Shown here piece by piece: positions 24,950 through 40,716 of a stretch of DNA of 64,000 bases. Every line of letters starts with the position of its first letter. The first letter of the stretch is position 1. The notes beneath the pieces were generated by a model. The model was given only the letters and a program-made list of their open reading frames with translations. It did no database searches and was not told where the DNA came from. Source of the DNA: Plantago major. Taxonomy: Eukaryota > Streptophyta > Magnoliopsida > Lamiales > Plantaginaceae. The translations under genes and the position numbers were made by a program. The stretch spans positions 1 to 64,000 of the forward strand of contig JAIFAC010000178.1 in the NCBI GenBank assembly GCA_026545765.1, in the 5' to 3' direction.

Positions 24950-25095
24950 TTAACTTTAATTCATAAATTATCTTATTCAATGTAAAATGTTAAATTAAAT
25001 TATATAATGAAAATTCAGCCCCTAAAGTTTCATTATATAAAAAAATTGAACATTTTACATTTACGGTTTAAGATTAATTCAGAATAAAGTTGAAA
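24950..25095. mobile_element. Foldback MITE, copy 1
   Basis: A near-palindromic ~145-bp element. The left arm (AACTTTAATTC, then AATGTAAAATGTT, then TATATAATGAAA) is the inverse of the right arm (TTTCATTATATA, AACATTTTACATT, GAATAAAGTT). A second copy lies at 35171-35310. The superfamily is not determined. Confidence 0.75.
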
Positions 25096-28193
<3,098 letters not shown>

Positions 28194-29893
28194 AAGCTCT
28201 ATTTACTACTAACTTTTCAGCTGCATAAGCTTTTTTTTTATTATTGACTAATAAAAAGTTCGTTACGTGAACGCGCAGCTTCTTAAATTAGCAAGCTGAT
28301 TGCGAAGCTACCCAAGTTAACTTTTTTTTTTAAAAAAACTCCTTATATTTTTCATTCCGAAAATATCCCTGACCTAAATTAGAAAAAAGGAAAAACAAAC
28401 CGTTTATTATTATTTACTCTGCCAACTCTGCCGTTTATTATTATTCTAATAACTAGCATAAGGATTAATGCATCCGCATCTCTTTAAAATGCATGCATGT
28501 AGTACACATCGATTACTAATTTTTTTCATTACTAAGTTAGAATGCTCGACGAATATTTTTTTCAACTTCTGATAATTTTTAATGATGTTATTAAAGTGCC
28601 ATGAAAAGATATCAATATATATTAGAATAATTAGACAAAAATGTGATGTACTATTATTTTAAAAAAATAGACTAATACTACGATAAGAAAGGTTAAAGAA
28701 AATAAAAATAAGAGTAATGCACTTTTATGTTATTTTACAAAATACCAGCCAGTACATTCCGGCGATGAAGAGGAAGGAAGCGCTGGAGTTCAATTCTGGA
28801 GAGATAAAAGGGGAATTGAAAGAGAGAGAGAGGAAAGTGATTTTGTGATATGAGAGAGATGGGTTTTGTTGAGGTGAGACCGTGAGCGGAAGGACGTCAA
28901 TACACGTGATGGGGGTTTGTTGCTGGAGGTATTATTTATTTTGAATTTTCTCTCTTTATGATATTAATTGGTGCGGTGTAGATGTTTGATTTGGAATCAC
29001 CTACATTAAAATCAATTAGCTTTTCAGTTAGTTTATCAGTTACCTATTCAGCTACCAACTAGTTAATCAATTACCTGCTAGTCTACCAACTAGCTTTTAA
29101 GCTCCATGAGACTTTTTTTTATCATTGACTAATAAAAAGCTCGTTACGTGAACGCGCAGCTAGCTAATCTAGAAGCTACACAAGTTAGCTTTTTTTTTTT
29201 TTTTTAAATAAAGCTCCTTCTTATCTTTTTATTTTCGAAAATATCCCGACCTAAATTATAAAAAAGGAAAAAGCACCTGTTCATTATTATTTACTCTGTC
29301 GTTATTATGTGTTTCATCGCCATTATTGTATCTCGTTGTGCAGCGCTCCAACTCTCACGGTAATCTACCGCTGCTCTACTTTAATTACATGATGAAATTC
29401 TCGAGCTATCTTCAACCCTTTTTAATCTCTAAATCTCTGAGTAAATCCAAACAGGGGGTTATTATGTATGGTATTGTGTTCCTTCCAAACTCTGAGTAAA
29501 ATAGATACATATAGTACACAACAATTACTATAATAATTACTATTTTTTTTCCTTACTAAGTTAGAATGTTCAACGAATATTTTTTTCAACTTCTGATAAT
29601 TTTTAATAATGTTATTAAAGTGGTGGTGAAAATTACAGTGAATATATATTAGAATAATTAGACATGCATTATTATTTAAAAAAATATAGACTAATAATAC
29701 GATGAGAAAGGTTAAAGAAAATAAAAAAAAGAGTAATCCACGTCATTTTACAAAATACCAGCTAGCTTATCAGCTAATTTGCAAAACACTCACATTAAAA
29801 TCAGCCAGCTTTTCAGCTAGTTAATCAGCTAGCTTATCAGCTACCTAATCAGTTACCAATTAGATTTTCAGCTAGTTTTACTAAACAAAACCG
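28194..29893. mobile_element. Non-autonomous DNA transposon, tandem dimer
   Basis: Two head-to-tail units (28194-~29096 and ~29097-29893) share a common middle. Both contain GACTAATAAAAAGYTCGTTACG, CCGAAAATATCCC, CTAAGTTAGAATG and AGAAAGGTTAAAGAAAATAA blocks, and end in arrays of AGCTAGCTTTTCAGCTA-type motifs. The outer ends are inverse (AAGCTCTATTTACTACTAAC at left; TAGTTTTACTAAACAAAACCG at right). The junction keeps no full terminus. Unit 1 carries a unique ~240-bp GC-richer insert at ~28751-28990. A third copy lies at ~50060-50728. No transposase. hAT or Mutator are possible superfamilies. Confidence 0.6.
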
Positions 29894-32633
29894 TAGATTA
29901 CTCACTGTCACCATGTATCCCGTAAAATTTATTACATTTATCAATTTTAACCGTTTTTTTTCTTTTCTAAAGCCTCTTTCAAAATCCATAAGTTAATAGA
30001 AAAGATAAGCTATCTCACACCCAACAAATTAAAATAAATTCTAATGAACTATGTCTAAGGAATAACCTTTATTTGATCGAGTGTAAAATTCAACTGGACC
30101 GTTAAGGCCACTAACATAGTTTCTTAACCCGTCTAAACAAATGGTCAGTTATTAATTAGCTTATTAACTTATTTACTTAACCGAAAAGATATAGTACTCG
30201 TACTATATATCTACCATCAGATCAGCATTGTCTTGCTTTAATCATACAAATGTAAACATATTTTGTAGATTAAGGTGGATGAGTGAGATACTGAATGGAC
30301 CTAAACCCCGTTATGGAGACCACAACACTATGCTTTATTACTGGAAAAGTCATGTCATTGAAAGAAACACACCTTATGTCTCAAGGCACATACCAGGAAC
30401 CAAACATGATCAGCAATTAAATTCTTAAGAAAGAAAAACACCATTTATCATGTGATCTTGACAAGGATTATGGAGGCAAAACAGCTAACAAAGTATGAGC
30501 ACCCATGCCTCAACTGGCTTATTTTCTACACGAGTATGGGTTTAATTAATATTAGTCCACCTTTTCGCTTTCGGGTCGTTGTTAATGACGCACTCTGGAT
30601 AGAAATGGAGCAACTTCTCGGAATTCATCCATGAATCTTGATTCTGAATTGTATTAGGAGACGAAATCAAACATCAACACTCACTCATTTCCGGGTGTCG
30701 AATGTTTGTAACTTTGAATTCGATTGAAGGCGACTAGTTGAGATCAGTTACACTTCATGTGTCACTTGTTGGAGTTGCATTCGTGTTAGAAGTAATACAA
30801 CTTATATATAGAATTGATAACTCATGTTCTTTCTTTAATAACGACTTTATAACGGAATGACTCTTCAATTCTAATGTTGAATTAATCAATAGTCCACATA
30901 TAGAGTCGATATAGTCATATTCATATCATTACACGCGCGGGGGAGAATGCGAGATCACATTAGCGGACCACTACTCTGATTTACATGTGGTACCATGGAG
31001 TGGTCATATACTCATATCTCCATGTATAGACTTGGGCTGGAGATTGATTATGACAAAAAATACGATTCAAGACAACGGATCTTTTATTCCTCTTCAGGAA
31101 ATAAGTTCGATAACTAACTGCCATATTTGGAAAGTACAAAAAAAGAAGAATTATAGAGATGATAATTATATAAATATCTATATTAGCCAGACAAGAATAC
31201 CCTTGTATTTCATGCAACACTTCATCACAGTGACACCCACAAGATGACAACACCCATAATTGTAAGAATGATTAATTACATATATAATTGTATGAATTAT
31301 TAATTACATATACCCTTCTCACATATGGATACCCATTAGTTCAACAATTACATTCGAGTCCAAAATGTTATTTTTGAGTTGACCAATTTATAAGCTAAAT
31401 GAATTTATGTGATAACCAAACATACCCTTAGCTATATATTGTATGTGTAAATGTCATTTTATATATAAAAAAAATGTTAAAATACAAATTAAAAGGGGAG
31501 AACATATATATATACAGTGAACGAAATTTGCTTGTGAGTTGCTCAGTCCATCGGAATTTGCTTGTCAGTTGCTGAGTCCAACGGAGTTAGATGTAACAAG
31601 TCCTTCCGGAATTTCTCCCGCCAGTCAATCCACTGGAATTTGCTGGGCAATTTTGGTGTCTTTTTCCTTTCCGCAGAGATGTCCGTCATCGATCGTCCAT
31701 TCCCCTTACCCGAAAGAAGGCGGAAAGATTCTAAAATTTTACAAGTCTTCTTGGCATCCAGAATAATTATTATGTATATAGAGTCCAATAGTCTTATCTT
31801 CTTTCTTGGATTAATCTCTTTCTTTTGCACCAGAATCAGCCCTTGCTCATCTTTTTAGAACCTTGTTTTCTTATTCTTATTATTCTTACAATGTTTTAAG
31901 GGATAAGATTTTCCTCTTTGTTTAATTTAAGTTAGTCCAATCTAAGAATCTGGGAAGCTATGTATTCTTTTATTGATCTCGATTAGCCTATTACCAAGTT
32001 TCAGGTATTGGAAAAGTCGATTTATTCAACTTCAACGGGATCAATTAATTGTTCTTATGATCGATTATATGTTGTTGAGGACTCGGATTTGATCTTGATT
32101 GAGTTTTGTTGATGCATGATTGGATTCAATTTTGAAAATCAGGGACTGAATCCTTGCTTTTGAGAATTAGGGTTGTACCAGGGACTTCGGTTGCAAAATA
32201 TATTTTGATAGGCACTTCTGATTTCTTTCAATTTGGCCCATATATAATTTCTGATTTTGCAATTAAGTCCAAAATATTTTAGAAAGGTCTAATTAAATTC
32301 TTGAAATTGTATTATTTATTTTTTTTATAAATTTTTAATATTATTTGAATAAAATTTTAGTTGTAGATATAAAAAAGAAGAAATTTAGAAATTTAATAGA
32401 ATGTATTTGGGAATTTAATTAAGTCCAAGAAGTTTTGTTGTAAATAGACTGTTTGGCAAGTTCTAAAATCTGATATTTGAAGAAGGGTAAAAAGGACTTT
32501 TTCAGGTTTTAATTCGCCAAAAGTCAAGTTCGTGGACTTAGATGTAATTGATTTTTATCCAATTGAACTTAACGGTTATTGTTGATCTAATGGATACCCA
32601 TGTGTAATAACGAAATCTAACAGGGGTCCATAT
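29894..32633. other. Stretch without a supportable gene
   Basis: 29910-30060 resembles a worn Stowaway-like MITE (ATCCCGTAAAATTTATTACATTTAT) with only one end recognisable. Short frames at 30228-30428 and 31500-31860 have no recognised family. 31530-31600 contains a direct duplication of GGAATTTGCTTGTCAGTTGCTGAGTCC-like sequence about 40 bp apart. The rest is AT-rich. Confidence 0.3.
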
Positions 32634-33427
32634 TGTTGAGGGGTAAAACCTCTAACACCAACTAACTAAACTATTACGAATAACCTGGTCTAAGGCCCGC
32701 CTCCGACTTGAGGTCCGACGTAGTACTAGTCCGAGCTTGCGTACCTGAAAGGACTAAGTTAGAATGGGTTACCCGGATTGCCTATGTCAACTGTAAGAGA
32801 CTTTACTCAAGAGAGAGTCGAGGCCTCAATGTAATAGTTATGAGGGATGAGGACTTAGGGATTCTTCCCTTGATATTGGTTACCTTAAGGTCTTGGACCT
32901 TGTGCTATATTTATAGTTATCATATGCTTATGAGGTGGCTCACAAGATGATGCCAAGTGTACGCCTGATTTGGACACCAATGTTACTTTTGGCCCATTAG
33001 TGAACAAAGAATCCAATACTAATCAACGGGCCCGGAGGGTAGTTTGACCTTTTCCTCCGAGAATACTGTTCGCCTGCTGGGTCCAGGTGCCCCCTGACAG
33101 ATCTCGCTTGGTCGATCCGCCTGGTAACTCTAGATGTCCGAGCCAAGAGTCTCACGAAAGTATCTCAGTGGTTCTGTTATACGTTTGGTCTTGATGTGAT
33201 TATGGCGTCCGAGATTCCCTCGTCCGGTCCGTTTGGCTTCTTTGTACTGACGTAGCCAGGTTTAGAAGTCTTTTTCCCAGCTAGCTCGGACTAGCTATGA
33301 GGGTGTAGTGACTTTAGCCGGACCATGTGAGGTCGGACCAGTACTGAATTGGCTAATTAATCCGTGATGCGCTTTAGGACACGCTCTATGGCGCCCTTAA
33401 CGAATTGGACACATGTACGTAACAACA
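32634..33427 (+). mobile_element. Solo LTR (LTR retrotransposon relic), ~794 bp
   Basis: Begins TGTTGAGG and ends AACAACA, so the TG...CA ends form an inverted TGTTG/CAACA pair. The flanks CATAT and TATAT match at four of five bases, as for a slightly aged 5-bp target duplication. A TATA-like TATATTTATAG near 32908 suggests plus orientation. It is clearly more GC-rich than its surroundings. No internal region is present. Family unknown (Gypsy-like composition is a guess). A relic with no coding capacity. Confidence 0.55.
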
Positions 33428-34652
33428 TATATGTAATTTTCCCTTGTAAGAATCAATTACTCAAATTTGATGTTATTTCAATAATTGAAATGATGCTAAC
33501 TATTCTTTGGTTTCATTTGTTGTTGAAAAGAGTGACACAATTAATACAAGAATAAAATACTGTTAATACTCGAGGAACTATTTGTTTCAACTATATTTGT
33601 GTTGATTTTTGTCTCCCCGACAATAATTAAGGAAAGTAGTTTAGAAAGCATCTATTAGCCAATAAGGCCTGGCTTATTTGGTTAACATGAGGTGCCATGA
33701 CCTCTGCCATGACTCCACATGCTCGATTCTGCCGAAAGTTTAATTTGTATTCTAAGATGCTACCTTTTATTAATCGAAATGACGCCTACGTAATAATCGA
33801 TATACGAACGATATTTACTGAAGACATTTATGTAATATAATTGTAATAGTTAAATTCTTAAAAAAAAAAAATTAAAAGCACTATTAGAAAATAGCAGACA
33901 CATGATGAATTTCTTCAATTTTGTCCATTAAACATGAGTAGGACAGATGTTAAACTGCCCCAATTGAATTGGATGCTTCTCTTTTGGAATTCTCGACCAG
34001 TATTTTTGTCCGTTTTCGAGCTGCAGTAACATTTCAAAGTCGGATTGGATTCTTAATCAGTAACCTCCAAATATTTTTTGGTGAATCCAATATATATCCA
34101 ATCCAGATGTGACATGAATTGACTGCAACTTTTGCTTTTGATATGAAAATTCGATTTTTCATGAAAGCCCATCATTAAAGTAATTAATACTTACAGCCCT
34201 CAATTCCCCCTTCTTTTTCCTACTGTAAATTGTTGTTACCCTGGTGTGTTAATAGGATTTTTTATTATTAATTAAGCTATGTTATTTTCATCTGATTAAT
34301 TTCATTTCAGTTTAAAATCAGGTTTGCTTAGTATTTTTTATACTCAAATACATTTTGCCTGGCCAATTCAGCCTTCAGTATCAAGATCCAGAATTAATGG
34401 TGTTTTACAATGCATCCCCCAAGATTTAGTATTTGAGCGTAGACCCTATTGTGATTAATTTAAGTCTTTCACAAAGCAGTTGTTTCTGTTCAAAAAGACT
34501 TTGATTATTGGGGGGTTATCTTACTAACTGCTAGCTAGCTAACATCATAATTACCCGCACAATTCAGTATGCCTACTTCATGCATTTTTTTTTTTGGTAT
34601 ATGATACTTTAAAACATGCGTACCAAAAACAGAGAAAGAAATTGTGATTTAT
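33428..34652. other. Stretch without a supportable gene
   Basis: AT-rich sequence with no recognised protein family, RNA or repeat array. Confidence 0.45.
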
Positions 34653-34669
34653 AAGAACCTAAACCATGC

Positions 34670-34829
34670 TGAGTTTCATTTGACGAGATGTTACTTGTTG
34701 GTTGTGGTTCATGTATCAGTTTTGTATTGGATTTTGCTTAGGTTTTTTGACTCAGTTGTATGGTTGTAAATTTGAGGATCATGTCTTATGCTCCGTTTAT
34801 TGAATAAAATTTTTACTTCTTCAAACAAA
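34670..34829 (+). mobile_element. Short 5'-truncated retroposon with 17-bp target duplication
   Basis: AAGAACCTAAACCATGC occurs perfectly at 34653-34669 and 34830-34846. The ~160-bp insert begins TGAGTTTCATTTG and ends with GAATAAAATTTTTACTTCTTC and an A-rich tail, like the 3' end of a LINE transcript. The perfect duplication suggests a recent insertion. Confidence 0.8.
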
Positions 34830-34846
34830 AAGAACCTAAACCATGC

Positions 34847-36599
34847 ACCACGAAAATACATTGATTCCCAAAAGATTTTTAACTATAATTAAACAAACAA
34901 AAATAAATAAATTAGTGCAAATCAAATTCCAGATGTTATGACAGAAAAGTAGTCGGATTACAAGTTCTAGAAAAATTAACCAAATATTCGAATTACAAGT
35001 GGATTGGCAAATTTTTGTATGTTGGAATGGTCTTGTTTAGAACTTAGTTCAAATACTACTTGATTATAAGGTTTTGTTTACGCCCATTAAGAGGCAAACC
35101 GAGCCCAATCCATAAAAAATTATATTATTTTCTCGTTTCAGCTGTTTTCTTTCGATTATTTTTTTTTTTTCACTTTGACAATTAATTTTAAACCGAAAAT
35201 GTAAAATGTTTAATTTTTTTTATATAATGAAACTTTAGGGTTAAATTTTTATTATATAAAAAAATTAAACATTTTACATTTGCGGTTTAAGATTAATTCA
35301 TAGTCAAAGTTAGAAAAATTTGACAACAAAAAATCAAAACGTGAAGCTTGATCCGGGACGGAGAAGTACTACTTTGTAAGTTGAAGGTTCAGCTAGTTCC
35401 ATTGTTAATGTGTTCAATTTAACCCGTTTGGTTAATACCAGTATCTTCAAATCGGTACCCGTAATGCAGTAACCAATGGAGTTGTTCATCCTTGTGCAAT
35501 TCAATTGTGAATTTTCTGCCTGTGTTTCCAGGATATTATATGCAATTGAGAATTGATGAGAGGTTTGACGCTATTTTGATAATTGATCAGAGTCTTTTGC
35601 ATTTAACCCTTTATGCATTCACATGTCATAACTGGAAGTTTCGTCTCAAACGGATATAGTAGGTATAAAATGTTAAGTGCGTACACGGTTTCCAAATACC
35701 CTCCGCATTATTATGTATTCTTGTCTCACTTATCTTTTATTGAAGTCTCATTATATATTCTTGTTTTACTTTTCTTTTATCGACGCATTCAATGTATCAT
35801 ATCAAAAATATAAAAGAAAATAAACTAAACTAAATTAACAATAAACTACTATTAATTACTTTTAAAATTGTGACAAAAATAAGTGGACTGGAATAGCAGG
35901 GTGCATAGAGAGGAGTATTTGGAAACAAGTCAAAAGGAAAGACAGAGGATCCCGAAGGGCAGTGTATTTCTCAGAGAAGATTTAGCCCATGCAAAACTCG
36001 ATCGCGGACCTGGTTATCAATTTGTTAATTTCCATGATTAATTGAACATAATATCTCATTGATACATCATATATTTAGTGTTAAAGAATACACTAATCTG
36101 TTAGGTAATACGTTAAGAATAATTTAGGATGCTAATTAGTGACAAAAGAGTGATGTCCGTGCGATGATTGAATAATTAATGAAGTTATATGTGCATGTGC
36201 TATGGTCTGCGGTTTCAGAATTCAAACTAGTTATTGGTTTGGTGCCCCAATTTTTCAACGCCTATTCATAATACGAACGAACTATAAAACACAAGAGATT
36301 ATTATTATATGTGCATTGTTTCGAAGGGATAAAAAGATTCTTATATACACCAATGACCAAACCTTCTAACATTTACTTTATTTTATAGACCGATATGTAG
36401 CTACCTACATTCGATTCTTGATGTTCTTTGTTATTTCATCTAGGAAACACAAACTATACACAGCTAGCTTTCTCAATCTTTCCCAAGTTAAATAAATATG
36501 AGTAAGTTTCCTAAGAAACACACTCTATATACAGATATAGAAAAATAATTTTTATCTATTACATATTAATTCCAATAAAAAATAATTTTTTAAAAACAT
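34847..36599. other. Stretch without a supportable gene
   Basis: Apart from the foldback MITE at 35171-35310 I see only AT-rich DNA. Confidence 0.4.
35171..35310. mobile_element. Foldback MITE, copy 2
   Basis: A 140-bp near-palindrome: ACTTTGACAATTAATTTTAAACCG at the left is answered by CGGTTTAAGATTAATTCATAGTCAAAGT-like sequence at the right, with TATATAATGAAACTTTA near the centre. Same family as 24950-25095. Confidence 0.8.
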
Positions 36600-39500
36600 C
36601 CTAACCCAAATGCAAGAAGGCGGGTCGGATTGTCTGTGATACGGATCGGTTATATGCTACAAACCAGCTAAAAAAAATCATAATTCACCATTTATTTATG
36701 TGCTTCTTTCTCTCTCTAAAATTCTCCAAAAAAAAGCTCGATTCAACCGTTAATTCTTCGGAAAAACGCAACAAATCGATCGATCGACAACGTTAGCTGC
36801 TATTTCTTCATGAATCTGCAGAAAAAACGAACGACAAAAAAGGTTAGACATGATTCGAACGAATTTTTGATTTTTTTCAACGTCTTCAACCGATTTGATC
36901 GAAAAATCAAGCTACATAGTTGATATTATGATTGATTACAGACTGATACATAGTTGATTCATGTTTCGAATGATAAGATAGCTTCGAATCCACATAGATT
37001 TGAAAAAATCAAGTTCGAAAAATTGTAGATCTAGAATTATTCATCTATATTTTCGTGTTTTGATGGTAATTCATTGATGTTGTTGTTTATGCATTCACAA
37101 GGTGTAATCATGCTTGCATAAGGATCGGACAATGTTTTTAATCAAGATCCGACCTCAATCATCAACTCAGATCTGGAAAAATAAGGTATACATCGTTTCT
37201 ATGTTCATTCTTGTATGTGCTATGTTCTCAAGAATATTACTTATGTTCTCTGGAATATGTCCTATGTTTTCATTCAAAACCTGACAATCGTTTTGTGCTC
37301 TGTTTTTCGACATATTTTTTTAATTTTGTTTTTATGTATTTTCTATGTTTTTACGCATATGAACTATCTTCTCACCAATATACCCTATGTTCTCAACAAT
37401 ATCTACTATGTTTGCTATGAAATAGTTGCTCATTGATGTTATTGTTGTTGTTTTTTATGCATTCACAAGGTGTAATCATATTTGCATAAGGATCGGATTG
37501 TTTCAACCAAGATCGACCTCAATCATCAACTCGATCCGGGAAAAAGGTATATAACGCTTCTATGTTCTTTCATGTATGTGCTATGTTCTCTAGAATATTA
37601 CATATGTTCTCTCGAACATGTCGTATGTTTCCATTCAAAAGCTAATAGGCATTTTGTGTATACAACGCTTCTATGTTCTTTCAGATGTGCTATGTTCTCA
37701 ATAATATTACATATGTTCTCGAATATGTCCTATGTTTCCATTCAAAACCCGATAATGCTTGTGATCTGTTTTCGACAATATTATGTTAAATTTTGTTATT
37801 GACTGCATTTCCTATGTTTTTACGTATATGTACTATCTTCTCACCAATATGACATATGTTCTCAACAATATCTACTATGTTTGTTATGAAATAATTGCTC
37901 ATTGATGTTGTTGTTTATGCATTCACAAGGTGTAATCATGTTTTCATAAGGATTAGGTTACTAAATTCATCAACTTGAAGAAGAAAAAGAGCAAGAGCAT
38001 TGACGAAGAAGAAGAAGAATGTTGAGTCAAATGCAACAGATGAGCAAAAAGAGATGATGAAGTTGAAATTATGTAGATAGAGATCAAGAAGAGGTTTGGA
38101 AAGAGACAAAAGAAATAGCGTTATATCTTCTTTTCTTGGCAGTTGTATGAACAATAGTACAACATGTAATTGAATTATATAGGTTCCGATTTGAATAAAA
38201 TATTATTTTTTGGATCATAATTTTATATGTTGTGAATGATCTAGGTTCCGTTTGAATATAATCTTGTTTTTCAGATCATTTTGATGGTTTTTGAATCTGT
38301 TGAGTTTAGGGTCTTTGAATATCGTTAAGTTCATGGATGAATATGTTGATAGCATGGACTAATATTGTTTACCAAATCACCTATATTCTCAACAAAATCA
38401 CCTATGCTCTCGAACAAATCACCTATGTTCATACCCCATGATTGTCGTGTAGTAATTGCTTTGTCAACATGAAAATCTTATATACAATATATTACATGTT
38501 CTATACGTGGAGTTTGAATATCTCAAAGGCATGTTATTTCAATGTTATTTATTAATCAATGATCTTAACATATTTATTCATCATCTCAACATATTCTTCA
38601 TCCATGTTCTATACATTTACAACCATGTTCTATGTTGCTTAGATACTCAGATATGTTCCCAACTATTACATCCATGTTTTCAACATACTAATCCATGATA
38701 CTAAAACACAAGATTATATTGACACAAAGAAAAAAAAAAAAAACACTTATGTTACCAATCATATTATTCTATGTTCTCAATCATATATCTCATGTTACCA
38801 AACAATTCAAATACTTTCTCATCAAAATATTATAAGAACGTCACACAGAAAAATTAGATGTTAACAAAAAAGAACTTAATATTCTCAGTCATATAGGCTA
38901 AGTGGTAGAGAATGGATCACATTGTAAAAATAAAAAAAAAAGATATTGTTCATATACGTAAACATAGTGGATATTGCTGATAACATAGAGTATATTAGTG
39001 AGAAGATAGTGCATATTCGTCAGAACATAGGAAAATACAGTAAAAACATAACACAAGGTAATATTTAAAAAAAAAGGGCATAAATGACTGTCAGGTTATG
39101 AATGAAAACATCTGACATTATGTAGAGAACATGGGCAATATTGTTGAGAACATAGACATATACGAAAGAATTTAAAAACGTTGTATACATTATTTTTTTC
39201 AGATCTGAGTTGATGATTGAGTTCGGATTTTGAATGAAAACATTGTTCAATTCATATGCAAGCACGATTACGCATCAGACAACAAAAAATCGCAAAACCA
39301 AAAAACTCAAACAAAACCCTAGAACACAAAAAAACGAAAACAAACGAAATCACACAATGATAACTATAACAAAATACTCACAAATAAGTTTCTAACAGAT
39401 TTGAGCAGGAGAACAGCAAGATCTCATCTTAAAGAGTAGTTACATAAGAGAAAATGTGAGAGAACAGTGACAAGCTAAGGAACTGGCTGAAAAGGAAGAA

Positions 39501-39720
39501 AGAAAAAGAGCCTTTTATACTGACCCGTGATAAAAACGGTACTGATCCGGATCCGCGAGAGGATCCGCGAAAATAGGTTAAAAACACATGTTTAATGGTA
39601 AATTGTAAAACAGACCCGTTTTTAGTTAAATTAACTAAAAACCGTTTTTTATGAGATTTTGTGAATAAATATTGGATACTGTCACATAAAATCTTGTAAA
39701 TGCAATCAATTTGTTTCAAA
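36600..39720. mobile_element. Inverted-repeat element with TATGTTCTC motif arrays (MULE-like?)
   Basis: 37060-37460 is repeated in direct orientation at 37430-37880 and in inverse orientation at 39290-38940. Shared landmarks are CAATCATCAACTC, GATCTGG/GATCTGA, CTATGTTCTCAA and CATTCAAAACC. The motif TATGTTCTC recurs more than a dozen times. The middle (37960-38160) has a short Lys/Glu/Met-rich stretch that may be the end of a coding exon. Long inverted arms around a non-conserved centre suggest a Mutator-like foldback element, but clear ends and a 9-bp duplication were not found. Confidence 0.45.
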
Positions 39721-40240
39721 ACCCATCAAATTAGTAGCCTAGATTAAGCTAGATGAGTAGTGATTAATTAACTAGAACGTGAATTGTGGCATAATTACCG
39801 TTATAGATACGTATATAAAGGTTTGTAATATCTTTCTTTCTGATAATGGATTATCTTTTTTCAGCGGAATTAGTGTTTGAGTTAGTGTCAATTAATCTTT
39901 ATTTTTTAATGATGAATTGATTTTGTTGGGTTGAATTAGCTAGAGTTTAAAATTTAATTGGAGAAGACAGATTTATTTCTTTTAAGATAAATTGATTTTG
40001 TTGGGTTGAATTAGTGTTTAAAATTTAATTGGAGAAGGAAGATTGATTTTTGTTATGATGCATTGATTTTGAAGTTGAATTAGAGCTTTTAATTTGATTG
40101 AATAAAACAGATTATTTTTTGTAATTAAAGTCTAATTTACATATATATTACAAATGTGTTCAATTTATCTTACATTAAGTACTCAATTGCACAACTTCAA
40201 TAGTTGTCCATTTATATATATTCAAAGTATTTTTTTCAAA
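39721..40240. other. AT-rich stretch with a short local repeat
   Basis: GATTGATTTTGTTGGGTTGAATTAG-like sequence recurs three times (about 39905, 39975, 40055) with AAAATTTAATTGGAGAA, a tandem of ~70-100 bp. No gene. Confidence 0.5.
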
Positions 40241-40716
40241 GTAGTATAATAATTCACAAAGTTTTATTAAGTTTGTAATTCAATTTAAATATCATCCGTT
40301 GATCTTACTTATTCAATTTGAATCTGGTACGTACATGTGTCATTGTTTAAGTAGAAGGTGCATGGTTCGAATCCCATTGGTGTAAATTTCTCCCTTTTAT
40401 TTATTATTTTTAAATATTTTCTCCTTTTTTCACCCTTAACACACGTAGTGTGTTACGTAAATGCTAGTAGTATATAATAATTCACAAAGTTTCACTAAAT
40501 TTACAATTCAATTTAAATCTCATCAGTTGATCTTACTTATTCAATTTGAATCTGGTATGTACATGTGTCATTGTTTAAGTAGAAGGTGCATGGTTCGAAT
40601 CTCATTAGCGTAAGTTTCTCCCTTTTATTTATTATTTTTAAATGTTTTCAAAAATCACAGATTCATTGATTTATATAAAAACCTTAACACACGTAGTGTG
40701 TTACGTAAATACTAGT
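40241..40716 (+). mobile_element. Two tandem Helitron-like 3' ends, each with a tRNA B-box-like motif
   Basis: Two direct units (40241-40468 and 40469-40716) share most of their sequence. Each ends in a perfect hairpin AACACAC-GTA-GTGTGTT (40438-40454, 40686-40702) followed 9 nt later by CTAG|T, the canonical Helitron 3' terminus. Upstream in each is GGTTCGAATCC/T (40364-40374, 40592-40602), which matches the RNA polymerase III B box. No A box is obvious. This looks like a small Helitron whose 3' tail was duplicated. Confidence 0.6.

Noticed and set aside
30228-30428. 66-codon frame with no repeats
   Set aside because: No family recognised, no splice or promoter context and short length. Left unannotated.
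37211-37802. Tyr/Cys/Leu-rich frames at 37211-37436 and 37482-37802
   Set aside because: They follow the TATGTTCTC repeat and differ between repeat copies, so they are repeat artefacts.
40345-40380. tRNA gene suggested by GGTTCGAATCC
   Set aside because: No A box, no cloverleaf and no acceptor stem. The motif is repeated in a second unit as part of a mobile-element tail.
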